NCBI RefSeq assembly: GCF_009733595.1
Contig: NZ_WOFH01000003.1
Coordinates: 62,001-126,000, forward strand
Source: Actinomadura litoris
GTDB lineage: Bacteria; Actinomycetota; Actinomycetes; Streptosporangiales; Streptosporangiaceae
Reading direction: 5' to 3'
DNA length: 64,000 nucleotides
Part shown: in pieces, positions 10,548-17,340 of the stretch
How the letters are laid out: every line of letters begins with the position of its first letter
Position numbering within the stretch: the first letter of the stretch is position 1
Made by a program: the position numbers and the translations under genes
The notes under the pieces: model-generated
What the model was told of the DNA's origin: nothing
Databases searched by the model: none
Seen by the model: only the letters and a program-made list of their open reading frames with translations

Positions 10548-10973
10548 ATGACGGTCAGTGAGTATTTCCTCGGCTCACCCCCCTGACATTCGTGGCGGAA
10601 GGGGTTAGCGTTCCTGACATGGCACCCGCCCGGGTCCGTGGTTGCGCTGGATCGCAGTGCTCATCAGGAGCACGGCAGACGATCCGGCTAGCCGATGCCA
10701 GGCGCAGGCGAAACGGCCCACGTAAGGCGACTTCTCGTCGACCGATCACGGTGCGCCTTAGAGGTAAGTCCTGCCCCGTCGAGGGATCCGACATCCTTCG
10801 AACCGGGAGAAGGGCAGTAGTGGCGAGAGCGCCGCGAGCCCCTCAGCAGGCGGATGTGGGGACGAAGACCAGGTCGGCCGGGCGGGTGCGACCCATCGTC
10901 CTGTGGAGCCCGACCGGAGCCTGCATGGCTCCGGCTCGGGTGGGCAACGCAATCGGGAGAAGGGGGGTCCCGC
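10548..10973. other. gene-free leader region of hpf
   Basis: About 425 bases inside the inverted repeat and upstream of hpf. No convincing ORF is present. Several short inverted repeats occur (for example around TGCTCATCAGGAGCA), so a structured leader is possible, but no known riboswitch class was recognised. Confidence 0.4.
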
Positions 10974-11609
10974 GTGGACATCATCGTCAGGGGCCGGCAC
11001 ACCGACATCAACGACAGGTTCCGCCGGCACGTCGACACCAAACTGGCCAAGATCGAGCGGTTGAACCAGAAGGTCATCCGCGTGGACGTGGAGGTGTCCG
11101 AGGAACGTAACCCACGACTGGCCGACCAGCGCGAACGGGTGGAGCTGACCATCCGCTCCCGAGGCCCGGTGATCCGCGCCGAGGCCGCCGCCGACGACCG
11201 CTACGGCGCCCTCGACCTGGCGCTCGACAAGCTCGAATCGCGGCTGCGCCGCGACGGCGAGCGGCGCAAGGCCCACGGCGGCAAGGCCCGCGCCAAGCTC
11301 ACCCCGGCGGAACCGCTTCCCGAGCCCCCGCTCGAAAAGGCACCCGTGGCACCGGCCAAGGAGCCCGCCGCCCAGAAGCCTTCGGAAGACGACCACATCG
11401 TCCCGATCCCCATGGAGGGCGACGGCCCCATCGTCGTCCGCGAGAAGTTCCACGAGGCCGAGCCGATGGGCATCGAGCAGGCCCTCTTCGAGATGGAACT
11501 CGTCGGCCACGACTTCTACCTGTACCGCGACAAGGCCACGGGCCACCCCTCGGTCGTCTACCGCAGACGCGGCTGGGACTACGGGGTCATCAGGCTCGTC
11601 GAGGAGTAA
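10974..11609 (+). CDS. hpf: long-form ribosome hibernation promoting factor (HPF/RaiA)
   Basis: 211 residues. The N-terminal ~105 residues are the S30AE/YfiA fold (VDIIVRGRHTDINDRFRRH and RVDVEVSEERNPR). A charged, Pro-rich linker follows, then the C-terminal dimerisation domain (about 150-211) with PMGIEQALFEMELVGHDFYLY and VVYRRRGWDYGVIRL, the hallmark of long HPF. Long HPF inactivates ribosomes in stationary phase by promoting 100S dimers. The GTG start is preceded by the purine-rich GAGAAGGGGGGT. It is unusual in being bracketed by near-identical inverted repeats. Confidence 0.96.
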   Translation: MDIIVRGRHTDINDRFRRHVDTKLAKIERLNQKVIRVDVEVSEERNPRLADQRERVELTIRSRGPVIRAEAAADDRYGALDLALDKLESRLRRDGERRKAHGGKARAKLTPAEPLPEPPLEKAPVAPAKEPAAQKPSEDDHIVPIPMEGDGPIVVREKFHEAEPMGIEQALFEMELVGHDFYLYRDKATGHPSVVYRRRGWDYGVIRLVEE

Positions 11610-11838
11610 CACCCCGCCGCGCAACGATCCCGAAGAACCGATCCCCACCCCATCGATCAACGCTGGCGCGGGCCGCGTGGTACGGATCCTCAACCCCGCC
11701 ACCGACCCGCGCCGGCAACACCCCAGCGCCTCGCCCGAGCCGAGGACCAGGCCCGCCGCGGGGAACCTCAACAAACGCCGAGCCACGGCGCCCCGGTAGT
11801 GGGTTGAGGGCGAGCCCGTGCCCTCGGGGGCGGCCCAG

Positions 11839-12002
11839 CGGCGGCCGTCGCAGCGCGGTCCCGGCGGGTCCGCACGGCACCTCTGGGACGCCTGGAACCC
11901 CCCCCGTGCGTCGGGGCTGTGCGCCCCGCCCCGTCCGCAGGTCAGTCCGAAGTGGCGATCTAGCGGGTTCGGAGATCTCCCCTCCTTTTGTGGCCGCACG
12001 TC
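11839..12002 (-). repeat. right arm of the ~165-bp inverted repeat flanking hpf
   Basis: Reverse complement of 10380-10547 with about 95% identity by eye. It ends six bases before the stop codon of the minus-strand hypothetical gene at 12008. The 1.3-kb interior carries only hpf. Confidence 0.85.
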
Positions 12003-12007
12003 AAGAA

Positions 12008-12604
12008 CTATGGATCAGGCCAGCCGGGTGGCCGGTCTCGCCGACGTAGCCGGCGGTGGGCGGTAGCGCGGGCGCGTCGTGTTCGTCCTGTGCCGGTGAG
12101 CAGGGCGAGGACGGCGGGTGCGGTCATTGTCTCGACGGCATTGCGCCGGCGGTGGGCGGTAGCGCGGGCGCGTCGTGTTCGTCCTGTGCCGGTGAGCAGG
12201 GCGAGGACGGCGGGTGCGGTCACTGTCTCGACGGCATTGCGCTGGAACCAGTCGGATGCGGTGGTGACTTCTTCTGCGGCCCAGCGTCCGCCCATGGTGA
12301 TCGATCTCAGCAGGGTCCACTCGTGCAGGCGGCGTGTGAGGAAGTCCAGTTCGCTGATCTGACCGGCCATGGTGTGCGCACAGTCCTCGAACCGCTCGTC
12401 GGGGAGCGGAAGCAGGCTTGCCGCCCGGTGGTCCAAGTGGCGGACCACCGCGGATTGCGCCATCGCCTGGTCCGGGTCGCGTAGGACGCCGGCTACCAGG
12501 TCGGCTTCTTCCGCCGCGCGGAGGATAGCCAGGTCCCGCAGGTACTGAGCGAATCGCTGATGCTCGTCGGGGGCAGGTCGTTCGTGTGCGTTGCGGCCGG
12601 CCAC
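12008..12604 (-). CDS. hypothetical protein with internal 32-residue duplication
   Basis: 198 residues, not recognised as a known family. The first ~130 residues are helical and soluble-looking (HQRFAQYLRDLAILRAAEEA). The C-terminal part holds two copies of a 32-residue unit (NAVET.TAPAVLALLTGTGR..), the product of a 96-bp tandem duplication. GTG at 12604 has an AAGGGAG ribosome site about 7 bases upstream, so it may be translated from here, but protein-like sequence continues upstream in another frame, which suggests that this is the 3' part of a frameshifted longer gene. It lies next to the inverted repeat. Confidence 0.5.
   Translation of the reverse strand: MAGRNAHERPAPDEHQRFAQYLRDLAILRAAEEADLVAGVLRDPDQAMAQSAVVRHLDHRAASLLPLPDERFEDCAHTMAGQISELDFLTRRLHEWTLLRSITMGGRWAAEEVTTASDWFQRNAVETVTAPAVLALLTGTGRTRRARATAHRRRNAVETMTAPAVLALLTGTGRTRRARATAHRRLRRRDRPPGWPDP
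12051..12242. repeat. 96-bp tandem duplication
   Basis: Units 12051-12146 and 12147-12242 differ only at one C/T position by eye. The length is a multiple of three, so the reading frame of the minus-strand gene is preserved. The near-identity points to a recent event. Confidence 0.9.
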
Positions 12605-12795
12605 GCGGCGGCTCCCTTCGGCCGCTCAACCGAGTGGCCTTGTTCGAGGCAGGCGCCGACCCGCGCCAATGCGGCGAGCCAGGAGGCGTCGACCTCCGCC
12701 TCCAACGCGGCAACGGGCATCCGCCGGGCCGCGTCGAGTTCGCCCGCGAGGGCGAGCGCCGCGGCGCCGGAGCCCTGGTCCCTCCTCGGACGATC
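12605..12795 (-). pseudogene. probable frame-separated 5' part of the hypothetical gene
   Basis: On the minus strand, in a different frame from 12008-12604, the sequence reads as a typical helical protein (ALALAGELDAARR, ALEAEVDASWLAALARVGA). It has no start codon after the TGA at 12796-12798 until ATG 12720. Past 12604 this frame loses protein-like composition and stops at 12493, just where the 198-residue frame takes over. A frameshifted gene with a damaged 5' end explains this best; two small overlapping genes are an alternative. Its 5' part coincides with the 54-bp gdh-like segment. Confidence 0.4.
12727..12780 (+). repeat. 54-bp segment matching the gdh gene (53/54 bases)
   Basis: This stretch is identical, except for one base, to 55253-55306 inside the glutamate dehydrogenase gene, where it encodes residues from GRIEFAREGERRG to AGALV. 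The match ends sharply on both sides. In the present place the gdh sense strand is the plus strand, while the local damaged gene reads on the minus strand. Confidence 0.85.
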
Positions 12796-12840
12796 TCACC
12801 GATCAAAGGACCGTCTCGCTGTTTTGATGGGTCTTGCGGG

Positions 12841-13248
12841 TCAGGCTTGGCGGCCTAGGGGCTTGCGGTGGGGGTGGATCTTTCGGTGGCCGATCCGCCA
12901 GCCTTGGGGTGTGCGCAGGACGGTGTCCTCGTAGGTCACGCTCCCGGCGGTGCCGTCGGCGTTGACGCCGATCCCCTTGGACCGCGCCTGTACCCGGTCG
13001 TCGGCGATCTCGCTGAGGACGATGTTGGTGACGTGGTGGCCGACCGGGTTGAGCTCGCCCAGCGCGCGTCCGGCGGCGGCGCAGGCCGCGACGCCCAGCA
13101 AGGGCTCCTGACCGAACTCCGAGACGTCGTAGACGACGTCGGGAGTGAACACCTCGTCGAGTCGGTCCAGTTCGCCGCTGTCGCATAGGTGGCCGTGCAT
13201 GGAGATCAGCTCGGTGATCGCGGTGCGGTCGTCGGCGGTGAACGTCAT
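12841..13248 (-). CDS. SnoaL/NTF2-like family protein
   Basis: 135 residues with the cone-shaped alpha+beta-barrel layout of SnoaL-like/NTF2 proteins: an N-terminal helix with DRTAITELISMHGH, the FTPDVVYDVSEFG strand-helix region, VGHHVTNIVLSEI and a C-terminal WRIGHRKIHPHRK. Family members include polyketide cyclases, isomerases and dehydratases with small hydrophobic substrates; the substrate here cannot be told. ATG at 13248 has GGAGGAG five bases upstream. It is transcribed divergently from the TetR gene across two palindromic sites, so it is probably the regulator's target. Confidence 0.85.
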   Translation of the reverse strand: MTFTADDRTAITELISMHGHLCDSGELDRLDEVFTPDVVYDVSEFGQEPLLGVAACAAAGRALGELNPVGHHVTNIVLSEIADDRVQARSKGIGVNADGTAGSVTYEDTVLRTPQGWRIGHRKIHPHRKPLGRQA

Positions 13249-13294
13249 CGCTCCTCCAGACCGGGGCGGCCGTCCCTCGACCTCGTTGGGAACG

Positions 13295-13314
13295 AAGTGG
13301 GGAGCTCCCCGCTT
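13295..13314. promoter_or_regulatory. TetR-type operator 1
   Basis: AAGTGGGGAGCTCCCCGCTT is a near-perfect palindrome between the SnoaL-like gene and the divergent TetR gene. With site 2 it gives the consensus AAGYGGGGANNTCCCCGYTT. Two such sites in the divergent promoter strongly suggest binding by the adjacent TetR protein. Confidence 0.7.
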
Positions 13315-13331
13315 AGTGTCACGAGTAAGGT

Positions 13332-13351
13332 AAGCGGGGAAGTCCCCGTTT
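13332..13351. promoter_or_regulatory. TetR-type operator 2
   Basis: AAGCGGGGAAGTCCCCGTTT is a second copy of the palindrome, with its centre 37 bases from that of the first. It lies about 20 bases upstream of the TetR start codon, fitting autorepression plus control of the divergent SnoaL-like gene. Confidence 0.7.
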
Positions 13352-13371
13352 AGCAACCAAGGGAGGCAGGG

Positions 13372-13932
13372 GTGGTGCCGTCCTCCGGGCGGGCACGCCG
13401 CGCGGACGCCGAGCGGAACGCCCGGCTGCTGGTGGCGGCGGCCAGGGAGCTCTTCGACGAGCGCGGACCGGACGTCGCCCTGGACGAGGTGGCCCGGCGC
13501 GCCGGGGTCGGCAACGCGACCCTCTACCGGCACTACCCGACGCGCGGTGACCTGCTCACGGCGGTCTACGCCGACGAGATCGCCGCGCTTTGCGACCGAG
13601 GCGCCGCTCTCCTACGCGAACCGGATCCCGGTGAGGCCCTCTTCACCTGGTTGGAAGACTTCGTCGTCCACGTGGCCACCAGGCGGACGCCGGCCTTCGC
13701 CGGTGTCGACGGCGAGCGGCGCACCGCGCTGTTCGAGCGCTGGCACGCCTCGCTGACCTCGACCGCGGAGAGGTTGCTCTCCCGCGCCCAGGAGGCGGGC
13801 GCCGTTCGCGGGGACCTCGCCGTGGCCGAGGTGCTGGCGCTCGCCAACGCGGTCGCTGTTTCGGAGACCGATGTCGGCCGGGCGCGCCGCCTCCTCGACA
13901 TCCTTCGCCACGGCTTCAGCGGGCCCGGCTGA
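13372..13932 (+). CDS. TetR/AcrR family transcriptional regulator
   Basis: 186 residues. The N-terminal helix-turn-helix is standard (LLVAAARELFDERG, VALDEVARRAGVGNATLYRH, then YPTRGDLLTAVY). The C-terminal all-helical part resembles the SCO1-type ligand-binding region of actinobacterial TetR proteins, with WLEDFVVHVATRR. GTG at 13372 follows GGGAGG by a short spacer. The divergent SnoaL-like gene and the two palindromes between them are its likely targets; the ligand is unknown. Confidence 0.92.
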   Translation: MVPSSGRARRADAERNARLLVAAARELFDERGPDVALDEVARRAGVGNATLYRHYPTRGDLLTAVYADEIAALCDRGAALLREPDPGEALFTWLEDFVVHVATRRTPAFAGVDGERRTALFERWHASLTSTAERLLSRAQEAGAVRGDLAVAEVLALANAVAVSETDVGRARRLLDILRHGFSGPG

Positions 13933-14010
13933 ACCATTGGACGGTGATCGGGGGACGGGCGGGTCCAGGGCGGATGGCGTCTTGTCGCGGCCGCGCTGGC
14001 TGGCGGGGCC

Positions 14011-14054
14011 GCGGGTGCTTGTTACGCACGGCGCGGGTGCTTGTTACGCGGGGC
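14011..14054. repeat. 22-bp tandem repeat, two copies
   Basis: GCGGGTGCTTGTTACGC occurs at 14011 and 14033 with a 22-base period, just upstream of the methyltransferase start. No function is evident; it may mark replication slippage. Confidence 0.6.
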
Positions 14055-14088
14055 GCGGTCGCAGGGGTGTGCCCTTTACGGTGAGCGG

Positions 14089-14703
14089 GTGCGTCAGGCG
14101 GATCTGGAACCGTATTGGAACACCAACGTCGCCCGTCACCCCGGCATTCTGCGCGCCGTTCCGGAGGGGTGCGGCGACGCGCTGGACGTTGGTTGCGGCG
14201 ACGGGCTGCTCGTGCGCAAGCTGGCCGGGAAGGCGAAGCGCGTGACCGGTGTCGACAGTTCGCCGAGGATGGTCGCCCACGCTCGCCGGCTCGCTGCCGG
14301 GGAGCCGGATCTGGCCTTTGTCGAGGGCGACTTCCTCACCGCCGATCTGCTGGACGAGGGCTATGACTTCATCTGTTCGGTGTCCGCGATCCATCACATG
14401 GACTTCGAGGCGGCCCTGACCCGGATGCGCGAGCTGCTGCGCCCCGGCGGCACGCTGGTGGTGGTCGGGTTGGCTCGGGAGAGCAGCCCGACGGACTGGG
14501 CGGCGTCGATCGCGGTCGCCCCGGTCGTCCGGGTCATCAAGGTGCTGCGGCGCGCGCACGGCCCGGACGGAATGCCGGTCGCCAATCCGCAGATGAGCTA
14601 CGGGCAGGTGCGGACCGCGGCGCGGCGGCTGCTGCCGGGCTCGCGTTACCAGCGCCACATCCTCTATCGATACTCGCTGACGTGGGAGAAGCCCGTCCGC
14701 TAA
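14089..14703 (+). CDS. class I SAM-dependent methyltransferase
   Basis: 204 residues. Motif I is LDVGCGDGLLVRKLA, followed by VTGVDSSPRMVAHAR (motif post-I), FVEGDFLTADLL and the motif II/III region with RMRELLRPGGTLVVVGL, i.e. a Methyltransf_11-type SAM-binding fold. DLEPYWNTNVARHP at the N-terminus is common in actinobacterial members of unknown substrate. GTG at 14089 is chosen; the frame opens at TTG 14041 but those residues overlap a tandem repeat. It stands alone, with no neighbour that would identify the substrate. Confidence 0.88.
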   Translation: MRQADLEPYWNTNVARHPGILRAVPEGCGDALDVGCGDGLLVRKLAGKAKRVTGVDSSPRMVAHARRLAAGEPDLAFVEGDFLTADLLDEGYDFICSVSAIHHMDFEAALTRMRELLRPGGTLVVVGLARESSPTDWAASIAVAPVVRVIKVLRRAHGPDGMPVANPQMSYGQVRTAARRLLPGSRYQRHILYRYSLTWEKPVR

Positions 14704-14890
14704 TGGCAGCGCCTCACAGCGGTGGCCTCTGGGGGTGGGGCGTGCTCGGCGGCGATGGGCGGTCACGTCATCGCGGCGGCTGCCGAACGTTCGTCGGAGT
14801 TCCGATTCACCGCGGCCTCGTGTGGCCGCTGGTGCAACCGCGTTGGGGTGGACGGGGTTCCGGGCGTGACTGCGGTGAGAGGAGCAGACG

Positions 14891-15388
14891 ATGGGCATGG
14901 GGCCTTCGGTGGAAGACCGGTACGTGTCAGGTGACGCGTGGGCGGTGATGGAGAAGTTCTACGCGGCCGAGGCGGCGTATGTGGCGGCAGGCGGGTACGG
15001 CAAGGCCGACTATGGGCCGGCGGCCGCCTGTCTGGATCCGGAGGTGGTGCTGCACCAGGCTCCGGGCCTGCCGTTCACGGGCACCGGGACGTGGCGCGGC
15101 CGGGACGGCCTGGAACGCTTTCTGACCCGCTTCAGCGAGGTCTGGGAATCGATGGAGTTCCTGGAGCAGGAGCACTGGGGCGACGGCGGCACCGTCGTGG
15201 TGCGCAATCGGGTGCGGTTCCGGGCCCGGGCCACCGGCCGGGAGGTCGAGACTCTGATCCTGCAGCAGATCAGGGTCCGGGACGGGCGCATGCTCGAATG
15301 CCGTCCCTTCTACTGGGACCAAGCCGCCATCGTTGAGGCGTGCGGCTGGACGGGGCCGAGCGGGGAAGGCGAAGTTTCCATCGGGTGA
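14891..15388 (+). CDS. SnoaL/NTF2-like family protein
   Basis: 165 residues. The segment VMEKFYAAEAAYVAAGG, then PEVVLHQAPGLPFTGTGTW, GRDGLERFLTRFSEVWESM and VRDGRMLECRPFYWD has the helix-strand order of SnoaL-like proteins with an open hydrophobic pocket. ATG at 14891 follows a GAGAGGAG ribosome site. It is not closely similar to the other SnoaL-like protein at 12841. The function is unknown; no operon partner is present, and a hairpin about 220 bases downstream could end the transcript. Confidence 0.8.
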   Translation: MGMGPSVEDRYVSGDAWAVMEKFYAAEAAYVAAGGYGKADYGPAAACLDPEVVLHQAPGLPFTGTGTWRGRDGLERFLTRFSEVWESMEFLEQEHWGDGGTVVVRNRVRFRARATGREVETLILQQIRVRDGRMLECRPFYWDQAAIVEACGWTGPSGEGEVSIG

Positions 15389-15609
15389 GGTGCGCGTCGC
15401 GGCGTCCGGGTGCTGGCATCGTTTTTCGTCAGAACGGGTCGAGCGCCTTCCGCGGAGAATTCGGGGGCTTTCGAGTTCCCGGATGATCGCCATTGGAGGT
15501 CAAGGCCGCCCACCGGTGTGTCGGAGTGGTCGCTGACGGTTGAGGGGGAGGACCTCGCTGCGGCGGCTCCTGCGGGCGGGCGTGAGCACTGGTCAGCGGC
15601 TTGTGCCGG

Positions 15610-15635
15610 AAGGTTCCGGTCAACTCTGGAACCTT
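15610..15635 (+). terminator. hairpin terminator candidate
   Basis: AAGGTTCC and GGAACCTT form an 8-bp stem around a 10-base loop, with a short T run (CTTTCT) at the end. It lies 220 bases beyond the SnoaL-like gene at 14891. Confidence 0.45.
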
Positions 15636-16087
15636 TCTGGAGGCGCAGCAGTTCACTCGTGGACGGGCGCGATCCCTGAGGTTGCGCGGGGTTCGCCCGT
15701 GATCAGGTTCTTTGGCGGGCGTTGCGCGTGATGCCCGGAAACTCCGAAGAATAGGGCTCCGGTTCTCGTCCGATTTCAGAGGTTTCGAAGGGTGCGAGAA
15801 CCGCCGAGCCGCTCTAGGCCGTGGCCGGGGAGGTGAATCGGTTTGGGTGAGGTGGGTGCCGGCGATTTTCGCGTCGCCGGGAATCGAATCGGTCGAGCCT
15901 TTCCTGGTCCGAGCGTGCCCTGCCGCCCCGGCGCGGGCAAGGGTCGGGGCGAAGCGTGCGAACCCGGCATCCTGCGGAGGCGACAGGCGCGGGCGGCGCC
16001 CCCGGGGGCGCGCGGGCAGGGCCGTCCAGGGAAATCCGGATGATTCCAGGGCGCGTCAGGGGGTGTGGTCGCCCCGCAAGTAGAAGA

Positions 16088-16187
16088 CACTTGGACCAGC
16101 GAACCGTACAAGCCGGGGCAACCCCGGAGCCGGTGGGTCGCCCGGGAGTGATTCCGGGGGCGCGGCGGTCCGGGCGACCCCCAAGTG
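16088..16187 (+). ncRNA. candidate three-way-junction structured RNA
   Basis: An outer 7-bp stem (CACTTGG 16088-16094 with CCAAGTG 16181-16187) encloses two further hairpins: CCGGGG-CAA-CCCCGG at 16113-16127 and an 11-bp stem GGGTCGCCCGG (16135-16145) with CCGGGCGACCC (16170-16180). The whole forms a compact three-way junction about 115 bases upstream of the LuxR-regulator start. It could be a leader RNA, an independent small RNA or a terminator-like element. It was not matched to a known family. Confidence 0.35.
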
Positions 16188-16301
16188 CAAGAAATTGGAC
16201 GACCCAGGGCCGTAAGGTGCCGGAACCGGGCTCGTCCAGGCCCGGTACAGATCATTGACAGCGAAGGGGGGAAGCGGCGTCTCCTCCACGCCGCGACTCA
16301 G

Positions 16302-17069
16302 GTGAGCGAGAAACCCGAGGCTCGCGGCGCCGCGGCCGTACCCCGTCAGGCCGGCGCCGGTGCGACGCCCGCCGCCCGTGAGGCGGCGGGTCCGGCCGGG
16401 GCCGCCGACCCGATCCGGGTGCTCATCGTCGACGACCACGCGCTGTTCCGCAGGGGTCTGGAGATGGTCCTGCAGGGCGAGGACGACATCGAGGTCATCG
16501 GCGAGGGCGGCGACGGGCACGAGGCGGTCGAGATGGCCGGCGACCTGCTGCCGGACGTCGTGCTGATGGACATCAGGATGCCCCGCCGCAGCGGTATCGA
16601 GGCGTGCACCGCCATCAAGGACGCGGCGCCCAGCGCGAAGATCGTCATGCTGACCATCAGCGACGAGGAGGAGGACCTCTTCGAGGCGATCAAGGCGGGG
16701 GCCAGCGGCTACCTGCTCAAGGAGATCTCGATCGACGAGGTGCCGCAGGCGGTCCGCGCCGTCCACGGCGGGCAGTCGCTGATCAGCCCGTCGATGGCGT
16801 CCAAGCTGATCACCGAGTTCGCCGCGCTCGCCAAGCGCAGCGAGGAGCGCACCCAGCAGGTGCCGGCGCCGCGTCTCACCGAACGTGAGATGGAGGTGCT
16901 GCGGCTGGTCGCGCGCGGGCTCGGCAACCGGGAGATCGCCCGGGAGCTGTTCATCTCCGAGAACACCGTGAAGAACCACGTCCGCAACATCCTGGAGAAG
17001 CTCCAGCTGCACTCGCGGATGGAGGCGGTCGTCTACGCCGTCCGGGAGAAGCTTCTGGAGATCACCTAG
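16302..17069 (+). CDS. NarL/LuxR-family response regulator
   Basis: 255 residues. After a ~40-residue low-complexity N-terminus comes a receiver domain ([18 protein letters not shown], phospho-Asp in [15 protein letters not shown], and Lys in the GYLLKE segment) and a C-terminal LuxR helix-turn-helix ([35 protein letters not shown]). It closely resembles the regulator encoded near secA in Streptomyces. GTG at 16302 is chosen because the frame upstream lacks protein character; no strong ribosome site is visible. No sensor kinase gene is adjacent, so it is an orphan in this window. Confidence 0.93.
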   Translation: MSEKPEARGAAAVPRQAGAGATPAAREAAGPAGAADPIRVLIVDDHALFRRGLEMVLQGEDDIEVIGEGGDGHEAVEMAGDLLPDVVLMDIRMPRRSGIEACTAIKDAAPSAKIVMLTISDEEEDLFEAIKAGASGYLLKEISIDEVPQAVRAVHGGQSLISPSMASKLITEFAALAKRSEERTQQVPAPRLTEREMEVLRLVARGLGNREIARELFISENTVKNHVRNILEKLQLHSRMEAVVYAVREKLLEIT

Positions 17070-17163
17070 AGGTTGGGCGCACCTGACCGGAACCGTCCGA
17101 CAACACGGTCCTGAAGGTTACGCCCGCGCTACCTGTGCGTCCCCAGGAGCGGAGGTCGTCGCG

Positions 17164-17340
17164 GTGGCGGCCCCTTTGAGCGCCCTGCGGGAGGCGGTCG
17201 TGCTGGCCTATTTCCCCCGGCGCACGTACGGTCGGGTGGCAGCCTGGTTCGGTCCGGCGGAGGGCACCGCGGGACCGCGCGTCAGGACGGCCCCGCGCCG
17301 CGTCGCCGAGACGCTGGCGGAGAGGGGGATCACGCCATGA
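17164..17340 (+). CDS. orphan sigma-70 region-4-like small protein
   Basis: 58 residues from GTG 17164. The sequence LSALREAVVLAYFPRRTYGRVAA and later EGTAGPRVRTAPRRVAETLAE aligns with region 4 of ECF sigma factors (typical form: QREVLVLAYF..RTY.EVA.. and EGT.KSRLR..LRRLAEAL). The helix-turn-helix is complete, but region 2, needed for core and -10 binding, is absent; the open frame upstream shows no region-2 motif. The stop overlaps the next gene (ATGA), whose N-terminus is a zinc finger like those of anti-sigma factors. It is likely a sigma/anti-sigma pair reduced to a remnant or a repurposed DNA-binding domain. Confidence 0.65.
   Translation: MAAPLSALREAVVLAYFPRRTYGRVAAWFGPAEGTAGPRVRTAPRRVAETLAERGITP

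Larger units (their letters stand above)
15389..16301. other. gene-free 0.9-kb region upstream of the LuxR regulator
   Basis: No frame here reads as a plausible protein. It contains a terminator-like hairpin at 15610-15635 and a larger inverted-repeat structure at 16088-16187, both listed separately. The rest shows no feature that can be supported. Confidence 0.5.

Noticed and set aside
10758-11999. 413-residue minus-strand ORF opposite hpf
   Set aside because: Antisense of hpf joined to the inverted-repeat arm; no motifs.
10380-12002. Insertion sequence or transposon
   Set aside because: The inverted arms lack a transposase between them and no target-site duplication is visible; only hpf is inside.
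12015-12806. 263-residue minus-strand ORF
   Set aside because: Arg/Pro/Thr-rich out-of-frame reading of the damaged hypothetical gene and the gdh-like patch.
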